A stretch of 12,253 nucleotides of DNA from an uncultured Oscillospiraceae bacterium (GTDB taxonomy: Bacteria; Bacillota; Clostridia; Oscillospirales; Oscillospiraceae): contig CAKTXA010000045.1 in the NCBI GenBank assembly GCA_934631005.1, positions 1 to 12,253 on the forward strand, in the 5' to 3' direction. The position numbers and the translations under genes are program-made. The notes under the pieces were generated by a model. That model saw nothing but the letters and a program-made list of their open reading frames with translations. It had not been told where the DNA came from and did not search any database. Below, in pieces: positions 1-7,203 of this stretch. Position 1 is the stretch's first letter; the number at the start of each line of letters is the position of its first letter.

Positions 1-120
1 TAGCATGCTCAGCAAAACGTGACTGCTCCCCGACCCTCATCAGTCTGCTCCGCTTCGCTCCGCAGCCAGCTTCCCCCAGGGGAAGCCAAGGGGTGCCTAT
101 CATCCCGCTCCTGCGCCGGG
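1..120 (-). repeat. Palindromic intergenic element, copy A (cut by window edge)
   Basis: This is half of the nested palindromic element found four more times in the window. Bases 1-23 are part of the central loop, 24-50 the inner stem arm (TGCTCCCCGACCCTCATCAG), then a GCTCCGCTTCGCTCCGC palindrome and a CTTCCCCCAGGGGAAG hairpin, ending in the AAGGGGTGC block. Its reverse complement aligns closely with the left half and loop of the copy at 11834-12215 (shared loop stretch TTTTGCTGAGCATGC), whereas its direct sequence aligns poorly with the right half. So this copy is inverted compared with the others, which puts it in the same sense as the minus-strand operon it follows. No protein is encoded. 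Confidence 0.85.
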
Positions 121-144
121 GATTCGGCAGCGTGCGCTTACTTT

Positions 145-165
145 TTCACTATTCACTTTTCACTC
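145..165. repeat. Three tandem 7-nt repeats (TTCACTN)
   Basis: TTCACTA, TTCACTT and TTCACTC follow each other without a gap between palindromic copy A and the rpsR terminator. Seen directly. The array is very short, so its origin (slippage or the decayed edge of an element) cannot be told from this sequence. Confidence 0.5.
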
Positions 166-172
166 TTACTTC

Positions 173-214
173 AAAAAAGCTCCCCGGTTCCTGTTGGAAC
201 CGGGGAGCTTTTTT
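173..214 (-). terminator. Intrinsic terminator of rpsF-ssb-rpsR
   Basis: A perfect 19-bp inverted repeat (arms 173-191 and 196-214, loop TGTT) whose outer six pairs are A-T, so either strand shows a GC-rich stem followed by a run of U. It begins 7 nt after the rpsR stop codon. It probably ends the minus-strand operon; the symmetry would also stop plus-strand transcription entering from the left. Confidence 0.93.
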
Positions 215-221
215 GTGCCTT

Positions 222-461
222 TTACTCTGCAACGTAGGGCAGCAGGGCGATGTGGCGGGCGCGCTTGATGGCGACCGTCAGCTGGCGCTGATGCGCGGCG
301 CACGTACCGGTCGTGCGGCGGGGCAGGATCTTGCCGCGCTCGGACAGGTAACGGCGGAGCTTTGCGGTATCTTTGAAATCAATGTGCTCGACCTTATCCA
401 CGCAGAAGGAGCAAACCTTCTTACGGCGGCGGGGACGGGCACGGTCAGTAGCCATAGCCAT
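222..461 (-). CDS. rpsR: 30S ribosomal protein S18
   Basis: A 79-residue protein, the usual length for bacterial bS18, which pairs with S6 on the platform of the small ribosomal subunit. The core SERGKILPRRTTGT and the tail IKRARHIALLPYV are classic S18 sequence. It holds CSFC near residues 17-20 and CAAH near 54-57, a CxxC...CxxH arrangement that fits the zinc-binding form of S18 (zinc binding is inferred). An AAGGAGG ribosome site (complement of 469-475) lies 7 nt before the first ATG, favouring this over the ATG two codons later (MAM start). It is last in the operon rpsF-ssb-rpsR, 35 nt after ssb. Identity is certain. Confidence 0.98.
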   Translation of the reverse strand: MAMATDRARPRRRKKVCSFCVDKVEHIDFKDTAKLRRYLSERGKILPRRTTGTCAAHQRQLTVAIKRARHIALLPYVAE

Positions 462-496
462 TGAGAAACCTCCTTACAGTATTTGTGGAAAAATTC

Positions 497-961
497 TTAG
501 AACGGAAGCTCAGGATCGTTGTCTTCCAGCATGGCGAAATCGGACGCACCGCCGTTGGCCGGAGCGGCATAGGCCGCCGGGGCGGGGGCGGAGGCGTAGC
601 TGGGGACGGACTGGTCGAAGCCGCCGGGGGCCGCTCCGTCGCGCTTGGAGTCGCCGAAGTAGACGTCGTTTGCCACGACCTCGGCGCTGCGGCGCTTGTT
701 GCCGTCTTTATCCTGCCAGTTGCGGATCTGCAGCCGGCCGGAGACCACTGCCATGCGGCCCTTGGTGAAGTACTTGCTGACAAATTCAGCCGTGCTGCGC
801 CAGGCCACGATGTCCACGAAATCCGTTTCCCGTTCTGCGCCCTGAGCCGCGTAATCGCGGTCCACGGCGAGGGTAAAGGATGCGACCGCGATGCCGCTGC
901 CGGTCCGGCGCAGCTCGGGGTCACGGGTCAGACGTCCCATGAGAACGATATGGTTCAGCAT
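497..961 (-). CDS. ssb: Single-stranded DNA-binding protein
   Basis: A 154-residue SSB that coats single-stranded DNA in replication, repair and recombination. Residues 1 to about 105 form the OB fold, opening with MLNHIVLMGRLTRDPELR and containing the family signature around TDFVDIVAWRSTAEFVSKY and KGRMAVVSGRLQ. Then comes a flexible Ala/Pro/Gly linker (about 106-138) and an acidic tail ending DNDPELPF, the partner-docking peptide typical of SSB. The gene starts 12 nt after rpsF with a G-rich ribosome site (AAGGGGGC). The position between rpsF and rpsR is standard in Firmicutes and identifies it as the main replicative SSB rather than a phage or competence paralogue. Confidence 0.97.
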   Translation of the reverse strand: MLNHIVLMGRLTRDPELRRTGSGIAVASFTLAVDRDYAAQGAERETDFVDIVAWRSTAEFVSKYFTKGRMAVVSGRLQIRNWQDKDGNKRRSAEVVANDVYFGDSKRDGAAPGGFDQSVPSYASAPAPAAYAAPANGGASDFAMLEDNDPELPF

Positions 962-973
962 GAAACCGCCCCC

Positions 974-1270
974 TTACTCTTCGACCGCCACGATGATGGA
1001 ACGCAGGATCCCATCCGTGATCTTAAAGACACGGTCGAGCTCAGCCGGCATCTCCGGCTTGGTCTCGCAGGTCATGTAGACATAGTAGCCGTCGGTCAGG
1101 TCGTTGATCGGGTAAGCCAGGCGGCGATTACCCCACTCTTCAACACTGGACACCGAGCCGTACGTCTCCGTCAGACCCTTGAATTTTTCCACGAGAGCCG
1201 CGATACCCTCTTCACCCTGCGCGGGGTCGATGATATAGAGGATCTCATACTTTGCGGAAAGCTTTGCCAT
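974..1270 (-). CDS. rpsF: 30S ribosomal protein S6
   Basis: A 98-residue bS6, normal length, which binds 16S rRNA as a complex with S18. The start YEILYIIDPAQGEEGI, the central EEWGNRRLAYPINDLTDGYYVYM and the end FKITDGILRSIIV match the family along its whole length. The ATG has a strong AGAAGGAGGT site (complement of 1279-1288). It is the first gene of the minus-strand operon, and about 240 nt of structured leader separate it from the promoter. In many bacteria this leader binds the S6-S18 complex and represses the operon; whether that holds here is inferred from position and structure. Confidence 0.98.
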   Translation of the reverse strand: MAKLSAKYEILYIIDPAQGEEGIAALVEKFKGLTETYGSVSSVEEWGNRRLAYPINDLTDGYYVYMTCETKPEMPAELDRVFKITDGILRSIIVAVEE

Positions 1271-1513
1271 GATGTTGCACCTCCTTCTGGACTGATGACC
1301 GCCAGTCTCGCTGGCGGTAAGGATATTGGGAACCTCAGATCAAATCGTCTTCGGCCTTTGCCGAATCTTTTGCCCCAATCCTGCGGTTCGAAAACTTGAA
1401 ATACACAAAGTATTCCTGCGTTTTCAAACCTTGTCTTGGGCCAAAATCTTTCGCCGAATGCTCTCGTCGATTGGATCAGAGCTTCCCTTCTGCACTGCAT
1501 ACTGCGGCAGACT
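1271..1513 (-). promoter_or_regulatory. Long structured 5' leader of rpsF-ssb-rpsR
   Basis: About 240 nt lie between the likely transcription start (near 1512) and the rpsF ATG, with no credible gene. On the minus-strand RNA I see a long interrupted hairpin (1362-1453) of about 29 pairs in six blocks, with an AATAC/GTATT tip; a TTCGGC/GCCGAA stem with an AAAG loop (1350-1365), which would compete with the base of the first; and a perfect 8-bp stem (arms 1298-1305 and 1311-1318) about 10 nt upstream of the ribosome site. S6-S18 autoregulatory leaders are known upstream of rpsF, but I could not match their consensus base by base. Confidence 0.6.
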
Positions 1514-1518
1514 AGAGA

Positions 1519-1547
1519 ATTATAGACGGTTTTTCCCCGTTTGTCAA
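1519..1547 (-). promoter_or_regulatory. Sigma-A promoter of rpsF operon
   Basis: On the minus strand TTGACA (complement of 1542-1547) and TATAAT (complement of 1519-1524) are both perfect consensus hexamers with the ideal 17-bp spacer. This is the strongest promoter in the window and suits a ribosomal-protein operon. Transcription should start near 1512. Confidence 0.95.
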
Positions 1548-1580
1548 CTCAAAAATCATTTTTTGGGGAATTGACGCGCA

Positions 1581-1589
1581 TGATATACT
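1581..1589 (+). promoter_or_regulatory. Extended -10 promoter of the DUF2156-GNAT pair
   Basis: TGATATACT carries a TGn extension directly before TATACT (1584-1589). No good -35 box sits 17 bp upstream; a TTGACG at 1571-1576 is too close to serve. It lies about 20 nt before the GGAGG ribosome site (1602-1606) of the gene at 1615, leaving a very short leader. It diverges from the rpsF promoter. Confidence 0.65.
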
Positions 1590-1614
1590 GGGTGTAGAAA
1601 CGGAGGAATTTTTT

Positions 1615-2517
1615 ATGATCGAATTTCATGCGCCGACTGTGCGCGACTTGAGCTGGGTGCAGCCCATCCTGCGCCGGTGCGCGTATCCGGGGGCGGACTA
1701 TACGTTTGGCAATATGTACCTCTGGGAGGGGTATTACGGGGCGCTGGCGGAGGTCGACGGCTTTGTGACGCAGGCGCTGGCGCACTCGGGGCAGCTCATC
1801 TGCCTGTACCCCGCGGGAGACGGCGACGCGATGCCCGTCATCGAGCAGCTGCACGACACCGCGCGGGCGCACGGGCTGCGGCTGGCCCTGCGCGGTGTGA
1901 CGGACGAGACAAAGGCGGTTTTGGAGCAGGCCGCGCCGGGGCGCTTTACCTTTACGGAGTACCGTGATTCGTTCGACTACATCTACACCGTGGAGGAGCT
2001 GTGCGAGCTGCACGGAAAAAAGCTGCAGGCAAAGCGCAATCATATTAACCGCTTTTTGCAGGAGCACGACGACTGGCACACGGAGCGCGTGACGGCGGAA
2101 AATCTGCCGCTGTGCACGCAGATGGCGAAGCTGTGGTACGCGCAGCACCCGGCCGGGCGCGAGATCGACAACGAAAAGATCGCCCTGCGCCGCGCGGTCG
2201 AGCATTTTGCGGAGCTTCAGCTGGACGGGCTGCTGCTGTTCATCGGCGACAAGGTCGCGGCGTTCTCCATCGGCGCGCCGATGCATGAGCAGTATTATGA
2301 TGTGATGTTCGAAAAGGCGTTCCCGGACGTAAACGGGGCCTATCCGATGATCAACCGCGAATTTTCGCGCATGGTGGCGGAAAAATACCCCGCCGTGCGC
2401 TGGCTCAACCGCGAGGACGACATGGGCGAGGAGGGCCTGCGGCGCGCCAAGGAGTCGTATCAGCCGACGCTGCTGCTGCGCAAATACATCGCCGACTGGC
2501 AGGAGGACGGCGTATGA
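1615..2517 (+). CDS. DUF2156 protein (lysylphosphatidylglycerol synthase C-terminal-like, GNAT fold)
   Basis: A 300-residue soluble protein of the DUF2156 family, whose fold is two fused acetyltransferase-like domains, as in the catalytic part of MprF-type lipid aminoacyltransferases. Recognisable marks are FGNMYLWEGYYG (31-42), YRDSFDYIYT (116-125), the basic LHGKKLQAKRNHINRF (132-147) and NREDDMGEEGLRRAKESYQP (265-284). No membrane segment is visible, so unlike MprF it should be cytosolic. Stand-alone members are common in Clostridia, and their substrate is not known to me. GGAGG lies 8 nt before the ATG. It overlaps the next gene by 4 nt (ATGA), so the two are translationally coupled. Family assignment is firm; function is open. 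Confidence 0.88.
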   Translation: MIEFHAPTVRDLSWVQPILRRCAYPGADYTFGNMYLWEGYYGALAEVDGFVTQALAHSGQLICLYPAGDGDAMPVIEQLHDTARAHGLRLALRGVTDETKAVLEQAAPGRFTFTEYRDSFDYIYTVEELCELHGKKLQAKRNHINRFLQEHDDWHTERVTAENLPLCTQMAKLWYAQHPAGREIDNEKIALRRAVEHFAELQLDGLLLFIGDKVAAFSIGAPMHEQYYDVMFEKAFPDVNGAYPMINREFSRMVAEKYPAVRWLNREDDMGEEGLRRAKESYQPTLLLRKYIADWQEDGV

Positions 2518-3284
2518 GATACACACGGGCAGGGGATGACGACCGCCCCGCGCTGCGCGCGCTGTGGCGGCAGGCGTTCTGTGACGACGAGCAGACGATC
2601 GACGCGTTTTTTAAGACGCTCTTTCCCGTCAGCGACGTGTTCGCGGCGCGGGAGGGGGACGCGCTGTGCGCGATGCTCTTCTGCCTGCCGCAGACGCTGG
2701 TGTGCGCAGAGGGCGAGCAGAAGGCGGCATATGTCTACGCCGTGGCGACGGACGAGCGCTTCCGGCATCAGGGCGCGTGCCGCGGGCTGCTGCAATACGC
2801 CGAAAAAAAGCTCAAAAGCCGCGGCGTGCGGCTGATGCTGCTCTCGGCGGCGACGGAGGAGTTGGGGGCGATGTATGAAAAGCTCGGCTTTTCCGGCGGG
2901 CGTGCGGCGTATGCGCCGCAAATGCTCCCTCTGCCCGCAGGGCGGGCGGAGGTCGTGACCGCCACGGCCTACGCGGGCCTGCGCGAGACGCTGTTGGGGG
3001 ATGCGCCGCACATCCGGTACGATAAGCCCACGCTGGAGTACGCGGCGCTGGACGACACGTTTTACCTGCTGGACGCGCCCGGGGCGCTCGGCTGCGCCGC
3101 GGTGCGCAGGCTCCCCGACGGCCGCCTCCGCGCCGACGAGCTGCTGCCCGACGCGCGCGTCCTCCCGGCGCTCGCCGCCGCGCTGGGGCAGACGGAGATA
3201 TTGCTGCCGGCGCCGGGATTCTACGCCCGCTGGCTGGATACGCCGACGGACGGGGCCGTGTACGCCGCATTTGCGCTGGATTAG
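2514..3284 (+). CDS. GNAT family N-acetyltransferase
   Basis: A 256-residue acetyltransferase that should use acetyl-CoA on an unknown amine. Residues 1 to about 130 are the GNAT core: a beta strand AAYVYAVATDERF (71-83), the CoA loop RHQGAC (84-89), then an amphipathic helix and the late motif MYEKLGF (120-126). The CoA loop normally reads Q/RxxGxG/A, so Cys89 in the last place is unusual. The remaining 125 residues form a second region seen in other long clostridial GNATs, for which I see no named domain. The start overlaps the stop of the DUF2156 gene, so the two proteins are probably made together. A hairpin at 3301-3322 ends the unit. Confidence 0.87.
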   Translation: MRYTRAGDDDRPALRALWRQAFCDDEQTIDAFFKTLFPVSDVFAAREGDALCAMLFCLPQTLVCAEGEQKAAYVYAVATDERFRHQGACRGLLQYAEKKLKSRGVRLMLLSAATEELGAMYEKLGFSGGRAAYAPQMLPLPAGRAEVVTATAYAGLRETLLGDAPHIRYDKPTLEYAALDDTFYLLDAPGALGCAAVRRLPDGRLRADELLPDARVLPALAAALGQTEILLPAPGFYARWLDTPTDGAVYAAFALD

Positions 3285-3300
3285 AGGAATATATAAGGTA

Positions 3301-3327
3301 AGGGCGGGACAGGTCCCGCCCTTTTTA
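3301..3327 (+). terminator. Terminator after the GNAT gene
   Basis: A 10-bp inverted repeat (arms 3301-3310 and 3313-3322) followed by TTTTTA, 17 nt after the GNAT stop. The two-base centre means the innermost pair opens in practice. Its placement relative to the GCCGAT block of palindromic copy B (33 nt downstream) is the same as that of the terminal hairpins of copies D and E, so it may have come from the element. Confidence 0.85.
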
Positions 3328-3655
3328 TTCGCCCTTCATCTCTTTTGCGGCAGCGCCGATTTACAGAGGGCCCCTTGGCTTTCCCTCGGGGCCGATTCCC
3401 CCTATCAGGGGGAAATGTCCCGAAGGGACAAAGAGGGTAGGGACAGATGACTGCGGAGCGTAGCGGAGCAGACTGATGAGGGCCGGGGAGCAGTTGCGTT
3501 TTGGCACAACTGCAAAGCAAACCGTAGGTGCTCCCCGGCCCTCATCCGGCCCCTTTGGGGCCACCTTCCCCGAGGGGAAGGTATGGGGTGCACACCCTCC
3601 CGCCGGTGCGTGCAAAAGCCGCTGCTGCGAGCCTGCGGGAGGGCGGGTGTCGTGG
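3328..3655 (+). repeat. Palindromic intergenic element, copy B
   Basis: A non-coding nested palindrome filling most of the 535-bp gap between the GNAT gene and pckA. The inner stem is a perfect 18 bp (3475-3492 with 3529-3546) enclosing a 36-nt loop, inside which GCAGTTG pairs with CAACTGC. The left arm holds a 59-nt block (3388-3446) with its own hairpins; the same block lies in the right arm of copies D and E in reverse complement, without a single difference. The left edge block GCAGCGCCGATTT and right edge block GGGGTGC...TGCAAAAGCC are shared with D and E, but the terminal repeat GTCGTAACGTAGGGG is missing or decayed. Confidence 0.9.
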
Positions 3656-3724
3656 GTCGGAAACGGGCAAAAATCGAAAAAGTTTGAGGTTTGCAAAAAA
3701 AATTTATTTCCGTGAAAAATGTGG

Positions 3725-3753
3725 TGGAAATTGTGACAAATCCGTGGTATACT
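3725..3753 (+). promoter_or_regulatory. Extended -10 promoter of pckA
   Basis: TGGTATACT (3745-3753) is an extended -10 element. The hexamer 17 bp upstream (TGGAAA, 3725-3730) is a weak -35. The 90 bp before it (3656-3747) are distinctly AT-rich, with an A8 run near 3696, unlike the surrounding GC-rich DNA. The leader of about 60 nt shows no clear riboswitch. Confidence 0.65.
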
Positions 3754-3819
3754 GCTATTTGGTGAGAGATGGCTTTCACTTTTTGATGTTACAAATTTTT
3801 TAGAAAGAGGTAGTCATAT

Positions 3820-5424
3820 ATGTCCGAACTGAATCTTGAAAAGTATGGCATTTTCGGTACCACCGAGATCGTCCACAACCCCTCGTATGAGGCCCTTTTC
3901 GCCGAGGAGACCAAGCCGGGCCTGACGGGCTATGAGGTCGGCCAGGTCAGCGAGCTGGGCGCCGTGAACGTGATGACCGGCATCTACACCGGCCGCTCCC
4001 CCAAAGACAAGTATATCGTCATGGACGATAACTCCAGGAACACCGTGTGGTGGACCTCTGAGGCCTACAAGAACGACAACCATCCGATGACCGAGTCCAC
4101 CTGGGCCACCGTCAAGGATCTGGCCGTGAAGGAGCTGTGCAACAAGCGCCTGTTCGTCGTGGACGCGTTCTGCGGCGCCAATAAGGACACCCGCATGGCC
4201 ATCCGCTTCATCGTTGAGGTCGCCTGGCAGGCGCACTTCGTCACCAACATGTTCATCCGTCCGACCGAAGAAGAGCTCCAGAACTTCGAGCCCGACTTCG
4301 TCGTGTACAACGCCTCCAAGGCCAAGGTCGAGAACTACAAGGAGCTGGGCCTCAACTCCGAGACCTGCGTCGCCTTCAACATCACCAGCCGTGAGCAGGT
4401 CATCATCAACACCTGGTACGGCGGCGAGATGAAGAAGGGCATGTTCTCCATGATGAACTACTACCTGCCCCTGAAGGGCATCGCCTCCATGCACTGCTCC
4501 GCCAACACCGACATGAACGGCGAGAACACCGCCATCTTCTTCGGCCTGTCCGGCACCGGCAAGACCACCCTGTCCACCGACCCGAAGCGCCTGCTGATCG
4601 GCGACGACGAGCACGGCTGGGACGACAAGGGCGTTTTCAACTTCGAGGGCGGCTGCTATGCCAAGGTCATCAACCTCGACAAGGACTCCGAGCCCGACAT
4701 CTACAACGCCATCAAGCGCAACGCGCTGCTGGAGAACGTCACGCTGGATAAAGACGGCAAGATCGACTTTGCCGACAAGTCCGTCACCGAGAACACCCGT
4801 GTGTCCTACCCCATCGACCATATTGAAAAGATCGTCCGCCCGGTCTCCTCTGCGCCGGCCGCCAAGGAGGTCATCTTCCTGTCCGCCGACGCGTTCGGCG
4901 TGCTGCCCCCGGTGTCCATCCTGACCCCGGAGCAGACGAAGTACTACTTCCTGTCCGGCTTCACCGCGAAGCTCGCCGGCACCGAGCGCGGCATCACCGA
5001 GCCCACCCCGACGTTCTCCGCCTGCTTCGGCCAGGCGTTCCTCGAGCTGCATCCCACGAAGTACGCCGAGGAGCTGGTCAAGAAGATGGAAAAGAGCGGC
5101 GCGAAGGCCTACCTTGTGAACACCGGCTGGAACGGCACGGGCAAGCGTATCTCCATCAAGGATACCCGCGGCATCATCGACGCCATCCTGAACGGCGACA
5201 TCAACAAGGCCCCCACCAAGAAGCTGCCGTACTTCGGCTTTGAGATCCCCACCGAGCTGACCGGCGTTGCCACCGAGATCCTCGATCCGCGCGACACCTA
5301 TGCCGACGCTGCCGAGTGGGACAAGAAGGCGAAGGACCTCGCCTCCCGCTTCATCAAGAACTTCGCCAAGTACGAAGGCAACGAAGCCGGCAAGGCCCTC
5401 GTGGCTGCAGGCCCGAAGCTCTAA
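3820..5424 (+). CDS. pckA: Phosphoenolpyruvate carboxykinase (ATP)
   Basis: A 534-residue cytosolic enzyme, standard length, catalysing oxaloacetate + ATP = PEP + ADP + CO2. Visible active-site parts: GRSPKDK (58-64, substrate arginine), WYGGEMKKG (199-207, metal lysine), MHCSAN (224-229, metal histidine), P-loop GLSGTGKTT (242-250), LIGDDEHGW (259-267, Mg2+ aspartates), ENTRVSYP (324-331, PEP arginine) and GKRISIKDTR (441-450, adenine site). The P-loop marks it as the ATP-type, not the GTP-type, enzyme. AAAGAGG lies 9 nt before the ATG. Codons are strongly C-ending, as in highly expressed genes. It lies upstream of the oxaloacetate decarboxylase genes, so it may run toward oxaloacetate with ATP gain (inference). 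Confidence 0.97.
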   Translation: MSELNLEKYGIFGTTEIVHNPSYEALFAEETKPGLTGYEVGQVSELGAVNVMTGIYTGRSPKDKYIVMDDNSRNTVWWTSEAYKNDNHPMTESTWATVKDLAVKELCNKRLFVVDAFCGANKDTRMAIRFIVEVAWQAHFVTNMFIRPTEEELQNFEPDFVVYNASKAKVENYKELGLNSETCVAFNITSREQVIINTWYGGEMKKGMFSMMNYYLPLKGIASMHCSANTDMNGENTAIFFGLSGTGKTTLSTDPKRLLIGDDEHGWDDKGVFNFEGGCYAKVINLDKDSEPDIYNAIKRNALLENVTLDKDGKIDFADKSVTENTRVSYPIDHIEKIVRPVSSAPAAKEVIFLSADAFGVLPPVSILTPEQTKYYFLSGFTAKLAGTERGITEPTPTFSACFGQAFLELHPTKYAEELVKKMEKSGAKAYLVNTGWNGTGKRISIKDTRGIIDAILNGDINKAPTKKLPYFGFEIPTELTGVATEILDPRDTYADAAEWDKKAKDLASRFIKNFAKYEGNEAGKALVAAGPKL

Positions 5425-5439
5425 GCATCCGTTTGACCC

Positions 5440-5488
5440 GTCCCGCCCGGAGGGCATTGCTCCCGGGCGGGACGCAGGTGCTGTTTTT
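5440..5488 (+). terminator. Hairpin after pckA, possible weak terminator
   Basis: GTCCCGCCCGG-AG (from 5440) pairs with CTCCCGGGCGGGAC (5460-5473) with one bulge. The T run (5484-5488) comes about 10 nt after the stem rather than at once, so termination may be partial and the decarboxylase genes downstream may receive read-through. The stem stands where the outer hairpin of the palindromic element would be in copy C. Confidence 0.5.
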
Positions 5489-5715
5489 GCACGTACGGCG
5501 GCGCGGAATGCACCCCTTGGCTTCCCCTCGGGGAAGCTGGCTGCGGAGCGCAGCGGAGCAGACTGATGAGGGTTGGGGAGCAGTTACGTTTTGGCACAGC
5601 TGCTAAGCTATCCGTCAGTGCTCCCCGGCCCTCATCAGTCAGCCTGCGGCTGACAGCTTCCCCCAGGGGAAGCTATGGGGTGCCTGCAATTCGCCGGTGC
5701 GACAAGGATACGGCG
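5484..5715 (+). repeat. Palindromic intergenic element, copy C
   Basis: The compact version of the element, filling most of the 360-bp gap between pckA and oadA. The inner stem spans 22 positions (5561-5582 with 5619-5640, one G-T and one mismatch-type position) around a 36-nt loop. Both arms carry the CTTCCCC...GGGGAAG hairpin, and the left arm has the GCGGAGCGCAGCGGAGC palindrome. Its left edge (TTTTTGCACGTACGG...AATGCACCCC) matches the reverse complement of the right edge of copy E, so both flanks here are of the right-edge type. It lacks the 59-nt block and the terminal repeats. Confidence 0.88.
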
Positions 5716-5784
5716 CCCTCTTTTCTCTGCGCGAAACCCACACGTTCGAGAGAGACGTGACAAAATAAAGATGGAGGAAATTCT

Positions 5785-7191
5785 ATGAAGAAGGTTCAGA
5801 TCACCGAAACTGTTCTTCGCGACGCGAACCAGTCCCTGATGGCGACCCGTTTGCCCTACTCCGATTACGAAGCGATCCTGCCCGAAATGGACAAGGCCGG
5901 CTACTATTCGGCAGAATGCTGGGGCGGGGCCACATTCGACTCCTGCCTGCGGTACCTCAACGAGGATCCGTGGGAGCGCCTGCGGAACATCCGCAAGCGC
6001 ATGCCCAACACGAAGCTCCAGATGCTCCTGCGCGGGCAGAACCTGCTGGGCTACAAGCACTACCACGATGACGTGGTGGAAAAGTTCGTGGAGCTTTCCA
6101 TCCAGAACGGCATCGACATCCTGCGTATTTTTGACGCGCTGAACGACTTCCGCAACATCGCCACCGCCCTGGAGGCCACCAAGAAGTATGCCACGAAGAA
6201 CACCGTCGCCTCCGGCTGCATCAGCTACACGCAGAGCCCGGTGCACACGGTGGAAAAGTACGTTGCGATGTGCAAAGAGCTCAAGAACATGGGCTTTGAC
6301 ACCATCTGCCTGAAGGACATGGCCGGCACCATGAGCCCGTTTGAGGCCGAATCCCTCATCAAGGGCATCAAGGACGCCGTGGGCGATATGCCCCTGATCC
6401 TGCACACGCACTGCACCACCGGCATGGCGTACATGACCGTGACGAAGGCGATCGAGTCCGGCATCGACGTGATCGACTGCGCCACCTCCTGCTTCTCCAA
6501 CGGCACGTCCCAGCCCGCGACCGAGACGATGTTCTACGCCCTCGGCCAGTACGGCATCGACACGGGCCTCAATGAAGAGGCCATCAACAAGGTCAACGAT
6601 TTCTTCAAGCCCATCAAGCAGAAATACGTCGACTCCGGCCGCATCAACCCCAAGTCCATGGCCACCGACGCGCAGGCGCTGGTGTACAAGGTCCCGGGCG
6701 GCATGCTGTCCAACATGATCGCGAACCTCACCGATATGAAGGCGATGGATAAGTTCGACGCCGCGCTGGAGGAGATCCCCAATGTCCGCAAGGACCTCGG
6801 CTATCCCCCGCTGGTCACGCCGCTTTCGCAGATGGTCGGCAATCAGGCCGTCACCAACGTGCTGCTCGGCGAGCGCTACAAGCAGATCTCCAAGGAGGTC
6901 AAGGCATACTTCAAGGGTGAATACGGCATCGCGCCCGCGCCCGTGAATGAAGAAATTCAGGCGCGCGTCCTGAAGGAAGCGGGCATGGAAAAGCCCATCG
7001 ACTGCCGCGACGAGGACTGCAAGCGCACCGGCGAGGAGTTCCAGGCCGCGAAGGAGGCTCTGGGCGAGCTGGCCCGCAGCGACGAGGACGTGATGAGCTA
7101 CATCTGCTTCCCGGATCAGGCCCGCAAGTTCCTTGAGCAGCGCAAGGCTGACGAGGAGAAGATCACGACCTATGTGATCGAAGAGGCGTAA
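5785..7191 (+). CDS. oadA: Oxaloacetate decarboxylase alpha subunit (carboxyltransferase)
   Basis: A 468-residue cytosolic subunit that moves the carboxyl group of oxaloacetate to biotin, releasing pyruvate. It holds the DRE-TIM-type barrel start ETVLRDANQSLMATR (8-22, metal Asp13), LRGQNLLGYKHY (82-93), FDALNDFRN (116-124), the carboxylatable Lys177 in CLKDMAG, the metal histidines HTH (207-209) and SNGTSQPATE (238-247). It ends with the conserved C-terminal carboxylase region and has no biotin domain, unlike the roughly 600-residue enterobacterial OadA; the biotin carrier is a separate gene two places downstream. GGAGG is 7 nt before the ATG. The CACGT...ACGTG repeat at about 5740-5758 may be an operator or hairpin. 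Pyruvate carboxylase subunit B is excluded by the membrane partners. Confidence 0.95.
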   Translation: MKKVQITETVLRDANQSLMATRLPYSDYEAILPEMDKAGYYSAECWGGATFDSCLRYLNEDPWERLRNIRKRMPNTKLQMLLRGQNLLGYKHYHDDVVEKFVELSIQNGIDILRIFDALNDFRNIATALEATKKYATKNTVASGCISYTQSPVHTVEKYVAMCKELKNMGFDTICLKDMAGTMSPFEAESLIKGIKDAVGDMPLILHTHCTTGMAYMTVTKAIESGIDVIDCATSCFSNGTSQPATETMFYALGQYGIDTGLNEEAINKVNDFFKPIKQKYVDSGRINPKSMATDAQALVYKVPGGMLSNMIANLTDMKAMDKFDAALEEIPNVRKDLGYPPLVTPLSQMVGNQAVTNVLLGERYKQISKEVKAYFKGEYGIAPAPVNEEIQARVLKEAGMEKPIDCRDEDCKRTGEEFQAAKEALGELARSDEDVMSYICFPDQARKFLEQRKADEEKITTYVIEEA

Positions 7192-7203
7192 GGGGGAGAC
7201 GGT

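Noticed and set aside
3731..3747. Rex-type redox site (TTGTGA) before pckA
   Set aside because: Only one half-site is present; the second half, TCACAA, is missing at the required spacing.
3328..3815. Small open reading frames inside the repeat elements
   Set aside because: They change frame between copies, mirror the palindromes, and lack ribosome sites; the elements look non-coding.
3814..5457. 547-codon open frame on the minus strand opposite pckA
   Set aside because: Long antisense frames are expected opposite a GC-rich gene with C-ending codons. The predicted protein is Gly/Val/Leu/Asp-rich without domains, and pckA is certain.
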